Below are positions 1-7,986 of a DNA stretch of 36,998 nt, piece after piece. Source of the stretch: an uncultured Acidimicrobiales bacterium (GTDB lineage: Bacteria > Actinomycetota > Acidimicrobiia > Acidimicrobiales > SHLQ01); assembly GCA_938038815.1 (NCBI GenBank), contig CALHTF010000076.1, positions 1-36,998 of the forward strand, written 5' to 3'. The notes below the pieces were generated by a model. It was not told where the DNA came from. It searched no databases and saw nothing but the letters and a program-made list of their open reading frames with translations. The stretch's first letter is position 1; each line of letters starts with the position of its first letter. The position numbers and the translations under genes were made by a program.

Positions 1-2
1 CG

Positions 3-932
3 CTGAGTTTCGCCTGTCAGCTCTTCGACATCGAATGCGAAGTCTACATGGTGCGCATCAGCTATGATCAGAAGCCCTACCGCAAAATGATGATGAACAC
101 CTGGGGCGCCAACGTCGTGGCCTCACCATCATCGAATACAAATGCTGGCCGCTCCATTCTAGAGCAAGATCCAGATTCGCCCGGCAGCCTGGGCATTGCT
201 ATTTCCGAAGCAGTGGAGCTGGCTGCAATGCGCGACGACACTAAGTACTCGCTGGGCAGCGTGCTCAACCATGTGCTCATGCACCAAACGATCATCGGCG
301 AGGAGGCGCTGCTTCAGCTGGCCAAGGTCGGCGAAACCCCCGACGTGCTTGTCGGCTGCACCGGCGGCGGCTCAAACTTTGGTGGCCTGTCGTTCCCGTT
401 CCTTCGCGAGAAGATGGCCGGCAACATGAACCCGACCATCCGTTGCGTCGAGCCGGCGGCGTGCCCCACGCTTACCCAGGGCGAGTATCGCTACGACTTT
501 GGCGATACCGCAGGCATGACCCCGCTGATGAAGATGCACACCCTCGGTCACTCGTTTGTGCCCGAACCAATCCACGCCGGTGGCTTGCGCTACCACGGCA
601 TGGCTCCGCTGGTGTCGCATATTTACGAACTCGGCATGGTCGAGGCGATCTCGATTCCTCAGAACGAGTGCTTCGCCGGTGCGCTGCAATTCGCTCGGGC
701 CGAGGGCATCGTCCCGGCACCCGAGCCAACCCACGCCATCGCTGCTGCGGTGCGCGAGGCACTGGCCTGCAAGGAATCGGGCGAAGAGAAGGTCATCCTT
801 ACCGCGCTGTGCGGCCACGGCCACCTCGACCTCGCCAGCTACGAGAGTTACCTCAGCGGCGAGATGGTCGACGTCGACCTCAGCCAAGAAGCCATCACCG
901 AAGCGATGACCACGGTTCCGGTCATCGCCTAA
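3..932 (+). CDS. trpB: TrpB2-type tryptophan synthase beta chain, 5'-truncated by window edge
   Basis: The open frame runs in from the left edge (first complete codon at 3), giving 309 C-terminal residues; the N-terminus and catalytic lysine lie outside. The family uses PLP to condense indole with L-serine into tryptophan, the last step of tryptophan synthesis, in the cytoplasm. The phosphate-binding loop CTGGGSNFGG, the block DQKPYRKMMMNTWGA and the late motif GGLRYHGMAPLVS followed by EGIVPAPEPTHAI point to the TrpB2 subgroup, not classical TrpB1. TrpB2 proteins often occur without an adjacent trpA, and some act as serine deaminases or stand-alone synthases, so the exact reaction is open. 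The next gene is convergent. ATG at 48 is internal: the reading upstream of it (LSFACQLFDIECEVY) is typical family sequence. Confidence 0.9.
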   Translation: MSFACQLFDIECEVYMVRISYDQKPYRKMMMNTWGANVVASPSSNTNAGRSILEQDPDSPGSLGIAISEAVELAAMRDDTKYSLGSVLNHVLMHQTIIGEEALLQLAKVGETPDVLVGCTGGGSNFGGLSFPFLREKMAGNMNPTIRCVEPAACPTLTQGEYRYDFGDTAGMTPLMKMHTLGHSFVPEPIHAGGLRYHGMAPLVSHIYELGMVEAISIPQNECFAGALQFARAEGIVPAPEPTHAIAAAVREALACKESGEEKVILTALCGHGHLDLASYESYLSGEMVDVDLSQEAITEAMTTVPVIA

Positions 933-954
933 ACCCAGTTTCTGATCGCGCTTG

Positions 955-971
955 ACCCGCTCTGAGCGGGT
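955..971. terminator. Weak hairpin between convergent trpB and FHA genes
   Basis: ACCCGCT and AGCGGGT form a 7-bp stem with a 3-nt loop, 22 nt after the trpB stop. No clear T-run follows on the plus strand. A small A/T-rich palindrome (CGAAAATTTCG) lies about 10 nt further on. It could be a weak terminator serving both convergent genes. Confidence 0.35.
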
Positions 972-990
972 TCCACGCGAAAATTTCGGG

Positions 991-1716
991 TTAGGTGGAT
1001 TCGATTTTTAGTTGGGTCCAGGCTCCTACGTGGGCCGTGTCGCCGCTGGCTAGCGGCGATGCGGCTCCCGCCTTGGTGGCATCGGTGGCGTCGCCGAGGT
1101 AGGTGCCGTTGGTGGAGTCCAGATCGGTGATCGTGTAGCTGCCGTCGGCGGTGCGTTCGAGCATGGCGTGGCGGGTCGATACCGCGGGGTCACCGGTGAG
1201 GGCGAGTACGTCGATCTCGGGGAACACGCCTCGGCTTTCGCTGCGTCGTCCAATGAGTGCTTTGTCGGCGGTAAGGGGCACTTCGGTTGGCGCTGGAACC
1301 GGATCGGGGAAGTCGAGCTGACCTTCGGCCGACATCCGGTCGAAGTAGTCGCGGTCGGTACTCACGATCAGCTTCCAGGTCGCCGCCGCGTCCGCAGCCG
1401 CCAAGGCAGCCTCCGGACCAGCGACCGCCGGGTCTGGTTCGGGCAACTCGCCCGGCATGCTGCCCGCCAGGAAGTCGTACCCGCAGTTCTCGCAGAAAAC
1501 ATCGGTGTCGGCGTGGGCTTCACCACAGTTGGGGCAACCGTCGCCTGCCGCTTTGGCGGCCGCCGGTGCATCGGCTGGCTGATCGGCCGGCGGGGCCGCG
1601 GCATCGGGCTTGGCGTCAGCCGAGCCGCTGGGGTCGGCGGCGCCATCCATGGCTATGCCACACGACGAACAGAAGTCGTCCCAGTCTGAATCGTGGCCAT
1701 TTGCGCACGTTGCCAT
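991..1716 (-). CDS. Double zinc-ribbon FHA-domain protein
   Basis: A 241-aa protein, last gene of the minus-strand kinase operon. The N-terminus carries two CxxC-pair zinc ribbons (residues about 4-20, FCSSCG; about 64-85, CPNCG and FCENCG). A linker rich in Ala, Pro and Asp follows, then a C-terminal FHA domain with the expected blocks GRRSES, STRHAML and DSTNGTYL (about 160-240). FHA domains bind phosphothreonine, so this is a likely reader or target of the kinase encoded upstream. In mycobacteria the FHA protein GarA is the PknG substrate. No GarA-like ETT motif is visible here, so that role is inference. Start: the ATG at 1716 has GGGAGAA upstream and opens directly on the zinc ribbon; the frame upstream is basic and Pro-rich and is the end of another reading. 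The gap to the upstream VWA gene is 28 nt. Confidence 0.85.
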   Translation of the reverse strand: MATCANGHDSDWDDFCSSCGIAMDGAADPSGSADAKPDAAAPPADQPADAPAAAKAAGDGCPNCGEAHADTDVFCENCGYDFLAGSMPGELPEPDPAVAGPEAALAAADAAATWKLIVSTDRDYFDRMSAEGQLDFPDPVPAPTEVPLTADKALIGRRSESRGVFPEIDVLALTGDPAVSTRHAMLERTADGSYTITDLDSTNGTYLGDATDATKAGAASPLASGDTAHVGAWTQLKIEST

Positions 1717-1744
1717 AACGATCTTCTCCCGCGGTGGTAGGTGA

Positions 1745-3034
1745 CTACTTCTTGTTGACGCGCACGGTCCGGGTCGACCGGACATCGAGCGCCATGGCGT
1801 CGGCTTGTTCGACCTGGCGTTTGAGACGCACGGTTCCGGTGGCGGGGTCTTCGACATCGACCACCTTCTCCAACAATTTCACCGTGTCGCCGTTGCCGGC
1901 TTCGTGGGCGAGTTTGACCGCTTTGCCCAGCTTGAGCGTCGCTCCATCGGCATCACCGGCGTCGCGTGCCGCCAAACCATCAGCGATGGCGTCAGCCAAT
2001 TCGGCCTGGCCCGTGTAGTGGGCGACCTCGCGGTTGATTCGGGTCGAAAGGGCTTCGTCGTTGGTCCAGATCGCCCGCACCAACGCACTGGGCTGCTCGA
2101 CTCCATCGACCGCCAACATCACTCGGGCACCCAGACGTTCGTCGCCTACCGCACCGACCGGGATCCGGATCCGAATGTGGTAGTCACGAGATTCATCGCC
2201 CGACCACGCACCGAGCGGGTAGTCGTTGGTGAGCGGGTTGACCGGCGCTGCCTTGGCGGTGAGATCGTCGATAGTTGGGGCGACCTGCTTGACGAATTGC
2301 AGCTGCGAACCTTGCGGGGTCCACAAACGAAGCGCCACATCGCCGACCTGTTTAGTCATGGCGTTGGCGGTGAGGGCCCGGAACTCGGCTTCCATCTGGT
2401 CGGGGCTCGGAATGATGTCGACCGTACCCAACAGCGACGAGGAGACCCGGCGAAGTTCGTCGATGTTCCAGTCGGTGCCCAGACCTCGGGCGTCGCACTG
2501 GAAAAGTCCGACACACGAGGCGATGGCATCGTTCAATACTCGGTCGCTTTCGCTCTGGTTTTTTCCGTCGGTGAGCAAGATGCAGTGGTTGATCGAGTCG
2601 GGGATGGTGTTGAACAATCCACCGGCGGCGAGCAGCCAGGACCCGATAGCGGTTCCGCCCTTGGCCCGCACCTGGGCGACGACTCCTTTGGCTTCGGCTT
2701 TGGTGTTGGGGTTCGCCCGAGCCACCTCGCCGGCTTTGGCCGGGTACAACGCATAGGCGCCGTCGACACCGGCGATCACCGCGAAGAGCGTGCCGTCGGC
2801 CAGGGTGTCGATGGCGGCCATCGTTGCCTGGCGGGCGGCACGGATCTTGGCCCCGCCGTCTTCGTTCATCGATCCCGAACAGTCGATCACGATGATCTCG
2901 ACTCGGTTCCTTCCCAAGTCGGGCGCGGCGGACGCACCGCCACCCGTGGAGGTGACGGTCACAACCGCATCGAGGGTGTCGGCGCCCTCGTGCAGGTACT
3001 CGTTCTGGAATACTTCGGCCCGGAAATCAGTCAA
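1745..3034 (-). CDS. von Willebrand factor A domain protein (TerY/YfbK-like) of kinase operon
   Basis: A 429-aa VWA protein. The metal-ion-dependent adhesion site is complete: DCSGSMNED (DxSxS), a downstream Thr in GGTAIGSW and an Asp in LLTDGKNQ. It therefore probably binds a divalent cation and a protein partner. The region after the VWA fold (LRLWTPQGSQLQF, then IRIRIPVGAVGDERLGARVM) looks like a beta-rich domain, followed by a helical tail containing KLLEKVVDVED. No signal peptide or membrane segment is seen, so it is likely cytoplasmic. The start is most likely TTG at 3034 (LTDFRAEVFQNEYL), overlapping the end of the phosphatase gene by 8 nt with AGAGGA upstream. The ATG at 3151 lies deep inside that gene and adds a low-complexity basic leader. 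VWA-PP2C-kinase gene triads are known from Ter/TerY-type stress systems. The substrate is unknown. Confidence 0.85.
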   Translation of the reverse strand: MTDFRAEVFQNEYLHEGADTLDAVVTVTSTGGGASAAPDLGRNRVEIIVIDCSGSMNEDGGAKIRAARQATMAAIDTLADGTLFAVIAGVDGAYALYPAKAGEVARANPNTKAEAKGVVAQVRAKGGTAIGSWLLAAGGLFNTIPDSINHCILLTDGKNQSESDRVLNDAIASCVGLFQCDARGLGTDWNIDELRRVSSSLLGTVDIIPSPDQMEAEFRALTANAMTKQVGDVALRLWTPQGSQLQFVKQVAPTIDDLTAKAAPVNPLTNDYPLGAWSGDESRDYHIRIRIPVGAVGDERLGARVMLAVDGVEQPSALVRAIWTNDEALSTRINREVAHYTGQAELADAIADGLAARDAGDADGATLKLGKAVKLAHEAGNGDTVKLLEKVVDVEDPATGTVRLKRQVEQADAMALDVRSTRTVRVNKK

Positions 3035-4208
3035 CGGAGGTGTCCTCTGGTGGTAAGTGCTGGGTTGGTTCGTGCTGTTGTGAAGGGTCGGGCCCCACGT
3101 ACGACTCGATCGGCGCCGTGGTGGCGTCGTCCTCTGATGCCTGGTCATCATTGTTGTCGATGGGCTGGGCCGTTGTCACGGGCGAGGGCTCGGGCAACGA
3201 ACCGGTTCGGTAGTCGGCGAGGGCGACGGTGGTGTTGTCGAGGCCGCCCGAATCGAGCGCAAAGCGCACGAGGTTCTGGGCGGTTCCGAGCAGCGAGTCG
3301 GGCTCGGAGGTGTGGGCGGCCATCTGGATGGTCATCGCCGGGTCGTCGGCGGCGTAGTTCCACAAGCCGTCGCTGCACAACAAGAATCTGCCCGGATCGA
3401 CCACGGTCGAGGCCATACCCGGTTCGAGCAGGTGTGCATCGGCGCCAAGCCACCGGGTGATGGTGTGGGCCCGAGCGTCGGCGTTGGCCGCCTCGGCTTC
3501 CATCAAACCGTCGGCGATCTGTTCTTGAGCCCACGAGTGGTCCATTGTGAGCTGCGTTGCCGCATCGGCGGTGACCCAGTAGGCACGACTGTCGCCCAGC
3601 CAGGCGACCGATACGGCGATCTGATCGGTGTTGTCGGCTACTGGTTCGGCAACGCCGACCACAATCGTGCACGACGGCGAGCCTTTGCCGCCGGTGATCT
3701 TGGGGATCTCGACCGCTGCGGCCTGCGCACGCTCGATTGCGGCGCGCAGTGCCACATCGCGCCGTTCGTTGTCGGCGAGCAGGGTCGAGTCGGTTTCGAT
3801 CGCCTCGACGAGTGAATCGCGCGCCGCTTCGGCCGCGGCGAGCGATGCTTGCTCGGGGTTGTCGGTGGTCGACACGCCGTCGCACACCACCAAAACAACC
3901 GCCTGGTCCACCCGACCGATGGCACCCATGTCTTCGTTGCGGTGATGACGCTTGCCCCGATCGGTCACCAGCACCACGGGTGTCTGGTCGATTTCGAGAT
4001 GGTCGCGAGCGTCGGGCTGTTTGTGACCGCAGTTGCCGCAGTAGCCGTCGGCGGCGATCGACGTGCCGGGTTCGCCGCAGCTCACACACGGCGGCGCATC
4101 GGGCGTAGCCAGAGCCGATTCGGCATCGCCATCAAGGTCGGCGCCGCACGCCTCACACCACTCAGCTCCGTCGGCGGCCGGTTCGCTACATGCCGGGCAA
4201 GCGGCCAC
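3027..4208 (-). CDS. PP2C-family Ser/Thr protein phosphatase with N-terminal zinc ribbons
   Basis: A 393-aa protein. Two N-terminal zinc ribbons (CPACSEP...WCEACG at residues 4-21; CVSCGEPG...GYCGNCG at about 41-61) precede a PP2C/PPM domain (about 75-330). Metal-binding signatures are present: RNEDMGAI, VVCDGVST, WLGDSRAYW, CSDGLWNYA and GGLDNTTVALA, so it should be an active Mn/Mg-dependent phosphatase reversing phosphorylation by the adjacent kinase. The C-terminal about 60 residues are acidic and Pro/Thr-rich and look disordered. No membrane segment is seen. The start is a GTG (4208-4206) sharing one base with the kinase stop (TAGTG), which indicates translational coupling. The second ribbon (AADGYCxxCG) closely resembles those in the kinase, suggesting common origin or a shared docking mode. 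Confidence 0.93.
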   Translation of the reverse strand: MAACPACSEPAADGAEWCEACGADLDGDAESALATPDAPPCVSCGEPGTSIAADGYCGNCGHKQPDARDHLEIDQTPVVLVTDRGKRHHRNEDMGAIGRVDQAVVLVVCDGVSTTDNPEQASLAAAEAARDSLVEAIETDSTLLADNERRDVALRAAIERAQAAAVEIPKITGGKGSPSCTIVVGVAEPVADNTDQIAVSVAWLGDSRAYWVTADAATQLTMDHSWAQEQIADGLMEAEAANADARAHTITRWLGADAHLLEPGMASTVVDPGRFLLCSDGLWNYAADDPAMTIQMAAHTSEPDSLLGTAQNLVRFALDSGGLDNTTVALADYRTGSLPEPSPVTTAQPIDNNDDQASEDDATTAPIESYVGPDPSQQHEPTQHLPPEDTSVD

Positions 4209-6649
4209 TAGAACAGGCTCCGGGGTCGGATTCGATTCGCCTTGTCGACCAAAGCGACCCGCTCCCCAGCCGTCGCTGCCATTTGAGCTTGCTCGCGGTA
4301 CACCGACTCGAGGTTCTTGCGCAGGTTGTCCTCGGTTAGCGGCTCGCCAAACAAAACCACGTCGTTCTGTTCGGGCATCTTGCCCTCGCTGACGGCGGCC
4401 AGAGCGTTCTCAAGAACCTCGGCCGACAACGCCGCCCGATCGGCGTTGGCGATCTGGAGTCGCTCGATCGACTGCGCAGCGGTTTGCAGTTCGGCCGGCG
4501 ACGGCGCCTGGGTCGAGTGCACCCCGGCCAGCGCCCGAACCGACTCGACCTGGGCGCCGGCAAAGGCTGCCGAGCTCGCGGGAATCTGCTGATAGGCCGC
4601 CACGGCGGCCCCACGGTCACCCTGCGCCGCTCGACACCGGGCAAGTCCGAACGAGGCCGACACAAACGTGGGATCAACCCCCGCAGCGAGTTCGTACAGG
4701 CCAGCTGCTCGGGCGTACTTCTCGGCCTGCTCGGCGGCGAGCGCCACGGCGACCTTCGGTGCAACCTCACCGGGAAGTTCGGTCCAGACCTTCGAGAACA
4801 GCTCGGCGGCCTCAGCCGGCTGGTTGGACTGCAACCTCAGCAGGCCCCGGTACCAAGGGGTCCGCCAATCCCACGGGTCCTCGGCCGCCAGTTCGTCCAG
4901 CATTGCGTTGGCTTGGCTGTCGGATGCTCCGGCCGCCAACGCTTGCACCACTCGGAAACGCACCTCGCGGGTGTTGGCGAGCGACCCATCGTTGAGCCCC
5001 TCGCGAATCAGTTGCAATGCCCGCGCCGGCTCGACGTCTTCGATGCCGATCACAAACGACGCCGCCGGATCGGTCGGGTCTACCCGAGGATCGGGCAACA
5101 CACGCCAGTCGGGCCGATCGACCACCGAGTTGTCGGTGGTATCGATAAGCAAGGTCGCCAGTTTGTCGCCCTCAAAGAACTCGCTGGGCACCGGACGGGG
5201 CGTGCGCTCGCTGATCGACACGATCTCGCGCAGCACGCCGGTAAGTTGCAGGCTCATCTCGTCGGCGTCTTGGAACCGGTCGTCGGGGTGCGCCGCGGTG
5301 GCCTTGAGCAGGAACCGGTACAACGACTCCCACTGGGCGAACAACGGCTCTTGGGTAGGCGCGGGTAAGGCGTGCTCAAACTCGCCGGTGTGAAACACAA
5401 AGTCGAGGATCATTACGGCCAGGGTGCGCCCCACGGTGTAGAGGTCCGACGCAACCGACGGACCCATCGACGCCACCTCGGGTGCCTGAAATCCTCGGGT
5501 GCCAAAGATCGCCGCATCGTGGTCGTCGATCTGCATCACGCCGCCGACATCGATCAGCTTGACGCCATCGCCCACACTCATGACGTTGGCCGGTTTGAGA
5601 TCGTTGTAAACCAACCCCAGGTCGTGGAGGTAACCAATTGCGGGCAACACACCGAGCATGTACGCAATGGCGTCGGTAACCGGCAACGGGTTGGGTGCTC
5701 CCCCGTTGGCCTTGCGGCGGTCCTTGAGTTTGGAGTTCAGCGACTCGCCGCCGACATACTCCATCACGATGTAGCCCGCGCCGGCGTGGGTTACGAAGTT
5801 GTAAATGTTCACGATGCTGCCGTGCTCGATCCGGGCGAGGAACTGGCGTTCGGCCACCGCCGACAACGCGGCGTCGGCATCGTCGGAGTTCAGCAAACCC
5901 TTCAGCACGACCCACCGATTTGAAACCGCACGGTCGCGCCCCAGGTAGATCCAGCCCATACCGCCGTGGGCCAACGCACCGAGGATTTCGTACTGGCCGG
6001 CGACCAGATCACCCTTCTTTAGCGCCGGGGCGTTGGTGGTGAAGTCAAACGGCGTGCGGCAGTTCCCGCAGAACCCTTGGATGCGTCCGGGACGATCCGG
6101 TGACGACCGACCGACCTCGTTTCCGCACACCTTGCAGTTGCGTTTGTCCTCGGGCACGGTGCCCAGCACGCTTTGGATCTTTTCGGCCGACATCACCGCG
6201 GCAGCCGGATCGCCCTCGGCGGTTGGGGCGACGGTAACCAGGCCCATGCCAAGCCGTTGGCGAGCAACGCCGGTACGACGAGAGCTTGCGGCACGACGGC
6301 TCGAGCCGTCGGTCGTGCGGGTCGAGGTGGCGGGCGCGGCAGGGGCCGCGATGGTCACCACCGCTCCCGAACCAGCCGGCGAACCCGCGGCGGGGGCCGA
6401 GGCTGGAGCAGCGGCGAGCCCACAGGTGTTGCAGTAACCATCGCTCGCGACGGTGCCCGCGCATCCGGCCTGGGTGCATGCCTGGCCCGCGCCACCGGTT
6501 GCCGGCGCAGGAGGTGGCGGCAGGTGCGCGTGAGCATGCGAGGCAGCGGCCGGTGCCGCGCCTGGCTTGGGCTTGGCACCGCACGTGTCGCAGTAGCCGT
6601 CGGCCGCAACCGCTCCCACACAACCCGAAGTCGCGTTACATGCGGTCAT
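4208..6649 (-). CDS. pknG: PknG-like serine/threonine protein kinase (zinc ribbons, rubredoxin-like, kinase, TPR)
   Basis: An 813-aa soluble kinase with PknG architecture. Two N-terminal zinc ribbons of type GC(V/A)G.VA.DGYC.TCG (about residues 5-24 and 58-77) precede a Thr/Ser/Arg-rich segment (about 108-128). A rubredoxin-like C-pair domain follows (CKVCG, FCGNC; 172-197), then the kinase domain (about 220-470) and TPR-like helices (about 540-740). Catalytic features are those of PknG rather than Hanks kinases: glycine loop AHGGMGWIYLG, lysine in VLKG, glutamate in AERQF, catalytic loop YNDLKPANVM in place of HRD, and LIDVGG in place of DFG, then GTRGFQAPEV. The N-terminal ribbons are extra relative to mycobacterial PknG as I remember it. 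ATG at 6649 has GGTGG just upstream; ATG at 6658 is the alternative. The phosphatase start overlaps the stop. PknG controls carbon/nitrogen metabolism through FHA proteins; here the input is probably the divergent GlnX/PotD-like pair. Confidence 0.92.
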   Translation of the reverse strand: MTACNATSGCVGAVAADGYCDTCGAKPKPGAAPAAASHAHAHLPPPPAPATGGAGQACTQAGCAGTVASDGYCNTCGLAAAPASAPAAGSPAGSGAVVTIAAPAAPATSTRTTDGSSRRAASSRRTGVARQRLGMGLVTVAPTAEGDPAAAVMSAEKIQSVLGTVPEDKRNCKVCGNEVGRSSPDRPGRIQGFCGNCRTPFDFTTNAPALKKGDLVAGQYEILGALAHGGMGWIYLGRDRAVSNRWVVLKGLLNSDDADAALSAVAERQFLARIEHGSIVNIYNFVTHAGAGYIVMEYVGGESLNSKLKDRRKANGGAPNPLPVTDAIAYMLGVLPAIGYLHDLGLVYNDLKPANVMSVGDGVKLIDVGGVMQIDDHDAAIFGTRGFQAPEVASMGPSVASDLYTVGRTLAVMILDFVFHTGEFEHALPAPTQEPLFAQWESLYRFLLKATAAHPDDRFQDADEMSLQLTGVLREIVSISERTPRPVPSEFFEGDKLATLLIDTTDNSVVDRPDWRVLPDPRVDPTDPAASFVIGIEDVEPARALQLIREGLNDGSLANTREVRFRVVQALAAGASDSQANAMLDELAAEDPWDWRTPWYRGLLRLQSNQPAEAAELFSKVWTELPGEVAPKVAVALAAEQAEKYARAAGLYELAAGVDPTFVSASFGLARCRAAQGDRGAAVAAYQQIPASSAAFAGAQVESVRALAGVHSTQAPSPAELQTAAQSIERLQIANADRAALSAEVLENALAAVSEGKMPEQNDVVLFGEPLTEDNLRKNLESVYREQAQMAATAGERVALVDKANRIRPRSLF

Positions 6650-6706
6650 CGCCACCATCCCATCGTTGAGTCTGTCGAGTTGTGTTTCGCGTCATCGCCC
6701 GGCGCA

Positions 6707-7927
6707 TCATCGCAGCGCTTCTCCGTAGGACGACACTAGTGAGGCTGCCCGGTCGAGGTCGGTCGGCGAGGTAAACAGCTCGCTGTAGGCGTCGTCGTGA
6801 AGGTCGGCAAGCACCAGATCTTCGGCTCGACCCGTGGCGGCCGCCTTCGCCGAGTACGCAGCGAGCAATCCACGAAGCTCGTCGCGGGTGTTCAGCGGAC
6901 GCGAGTTGACGTGGTAGGCGTTCGACAGCTGCTCGCGCAACGCCACCACCTTGGCCATCAGCGAATCGAGCAGCTGCCGCTTTTGCTGCCACTGCAGGTC
7001 GGGCTTCGAGCGCAACTCGTCCATCCGGGCCGCCAAACCGTTGGGTCCGTCGATGATCGCCGCATCGGGGGTACGCACCAATCCCTGCGGGTCGACGATC
7101 TTGGTGGTCGACTGCGTATGGGCGGTAGCAGCCCGGGTGCGCAGAACCCGCACCTCGGCAAGGTGAGTTTCGGCGGCCGCCACATCGCCGTCGAGTTCGT
7201 CGTGGCCCCGGATCACCTTGGCGGTCTCGCGCGCCGCATCGGCCACCAACCCGTCGAGGTCGGCGGCGTACGCATGCTCGAGCGACAACGGATCGTCGGC
7301 GAGCGCCTTGCGGACCTCGACGAGGCGGCGTTCGAGCACGCTGATGGTCGGCTCGGCGATGCCGAGCCGATCGATGTCGGCTTTGAGTCGTTGCAGGGTC
7401 GTGTCGGCAGAGTCGGTGCGGGGCACCACCTCGGTCCAGACCTGATCGACCGACGCCACGCCGTCGCGGATCGGCTCGTAGGTTTCGCGCATTCGAGTCA
7501 GCAGGTGCTCGATGGTCACCCGCAGCTCGGTTCGCTTTTCGTCGAGCAACCCCCGTTGGTCGAGACCCTTTTCGTCGACCGCCAGCAAGATCTGTTGCCC
7601 GGTCAGCATCGACGTAAGACGAGCCCGACGCTCCGCGTTCATTCGGCCATCGTCGCGGATCTCTTTTGCATCCCGTAGCACCGCTTGAAGCCGGGCCAAC
7701 CACTCCCACAACTGACCAGCGTTGGTCATCAAGGGACCGATCGTGGCCTTGGTCTGGCCGGCCAGACCACCGCCCGACAAGATCTTGAACGTGGGATGGC
7801 TGTCGAGTTCGAGCAGGTTGGCCGCGATCCGACTCTCGGCCGCCGTGTAGCGAGCCAGTAGTTCGTCGATCTGTTCGGTATCCAAAAGCGTGGCGCCCCG
7901 TGATTTGTGCAGCACCGCATCGTACAT
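6707..7927 (-). CDS. Helical coiled-coil protein, first gene of PknG operon, function unknown
   Basis: A 406-aa protein, almost entirely charged alpha-helix with heptad-like stretches and no signal peptide, membrane segment or recognisable catalytic motif. Notable blocks are FKILSGGGLAGQTKATIG (near residue 50) and a C-terminal FTSPTDLDRAASLVSSYG. I recall proteins of this kind accompanying pknG in other actinobacteria but cannot name a family. It is the promoter-proximal gene of the kinase operon (57 nt before the kinase start), so it could be a scaffold or an adaptor between the membrane sensor and the kinase; that is inference. ATG at 7927 is chosen because GGAGAAAAG lies about 9 nt upstream; the frame upstream of it overlaps the divergent gene and reads as an antisense shadow. 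Confidence 0.8.
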   Translation of the reverse strand: MYDAVLHKSRGATLLDTEQIDELLARYTAAESRIAANLLELDSHPTFKILSGGGLAGQTKATIGPLMTNAGQLWEWLARLQAVLRDAKEIRDDGRMNAERRARLTSMLTGQQILLAVDEKGLDQRGLLDEKRTELRVTIEHLLTRMRETYEPIRDGVASVDQVWTEVVPRTDSADTTLQRLKADIDRLGIAEPTISVLERRLVEVRKALADDPLSLEHAYAADLDGLVADAARETAKVIRGHDELDGDVAAAETHLAEVRVLRTRAATAHTQSTTKIVDPQGLVRTPDAAIIDGPNGLAARMDELRSKPDLQWQQKRQLLDSLMAKVVALREQLSNAYHVNSRPLNTRDELRGLLAAYSAKAAATGRAEDLVLADLHDDAYSELFTSPTDLDRAASLVSSYGEALR

Positions 7928-7972
7928 CGCGGGGCTTTTCTCCGCCGCTCGGAAGCATGCGCAAACCTGGCC

Positions 7973-7979
7973 TACTATC
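7973..7979. promoter_or_regulatory. Overlapping back-to-back -10 elements of the divergent kinase/sensor operons
   Basis: In the 59-bp divergent gap the plus strand has TACTAT (7973-7978), 8 nt before the ATG at 7987. Read on the minus strand the same bases give GATAGT (7979-7974), about 46 nt before the ATG at 7927. One near-symmetric sequence could therefore serve both directions, giving a leaderless plus transcript and a short-leader minus transcript. No convincing -35 element is visible for either. Confidence 0.5.
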
Positions 7980-7986
7980 AGGGCCG

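Noticed and set aside
1805-3460. 551-codon plus-strand open frame antisense to the VWA and phosphatase genes
   Set aside because: It has no recognisable domain and low-complexity Gly/Arg/His composition. The opposite strand carries intact MIDAS and PP2C motifs, so this is a high-GC antisense shadow.
6636-7964. 442-codon minus-strand open frame in another frame of the helical-protein gene
   Set aside because: It is Arg/Gly/Pro-rich with no motifs. The chosen frame has a good Shine-Dalgarno and heptad-like composition.
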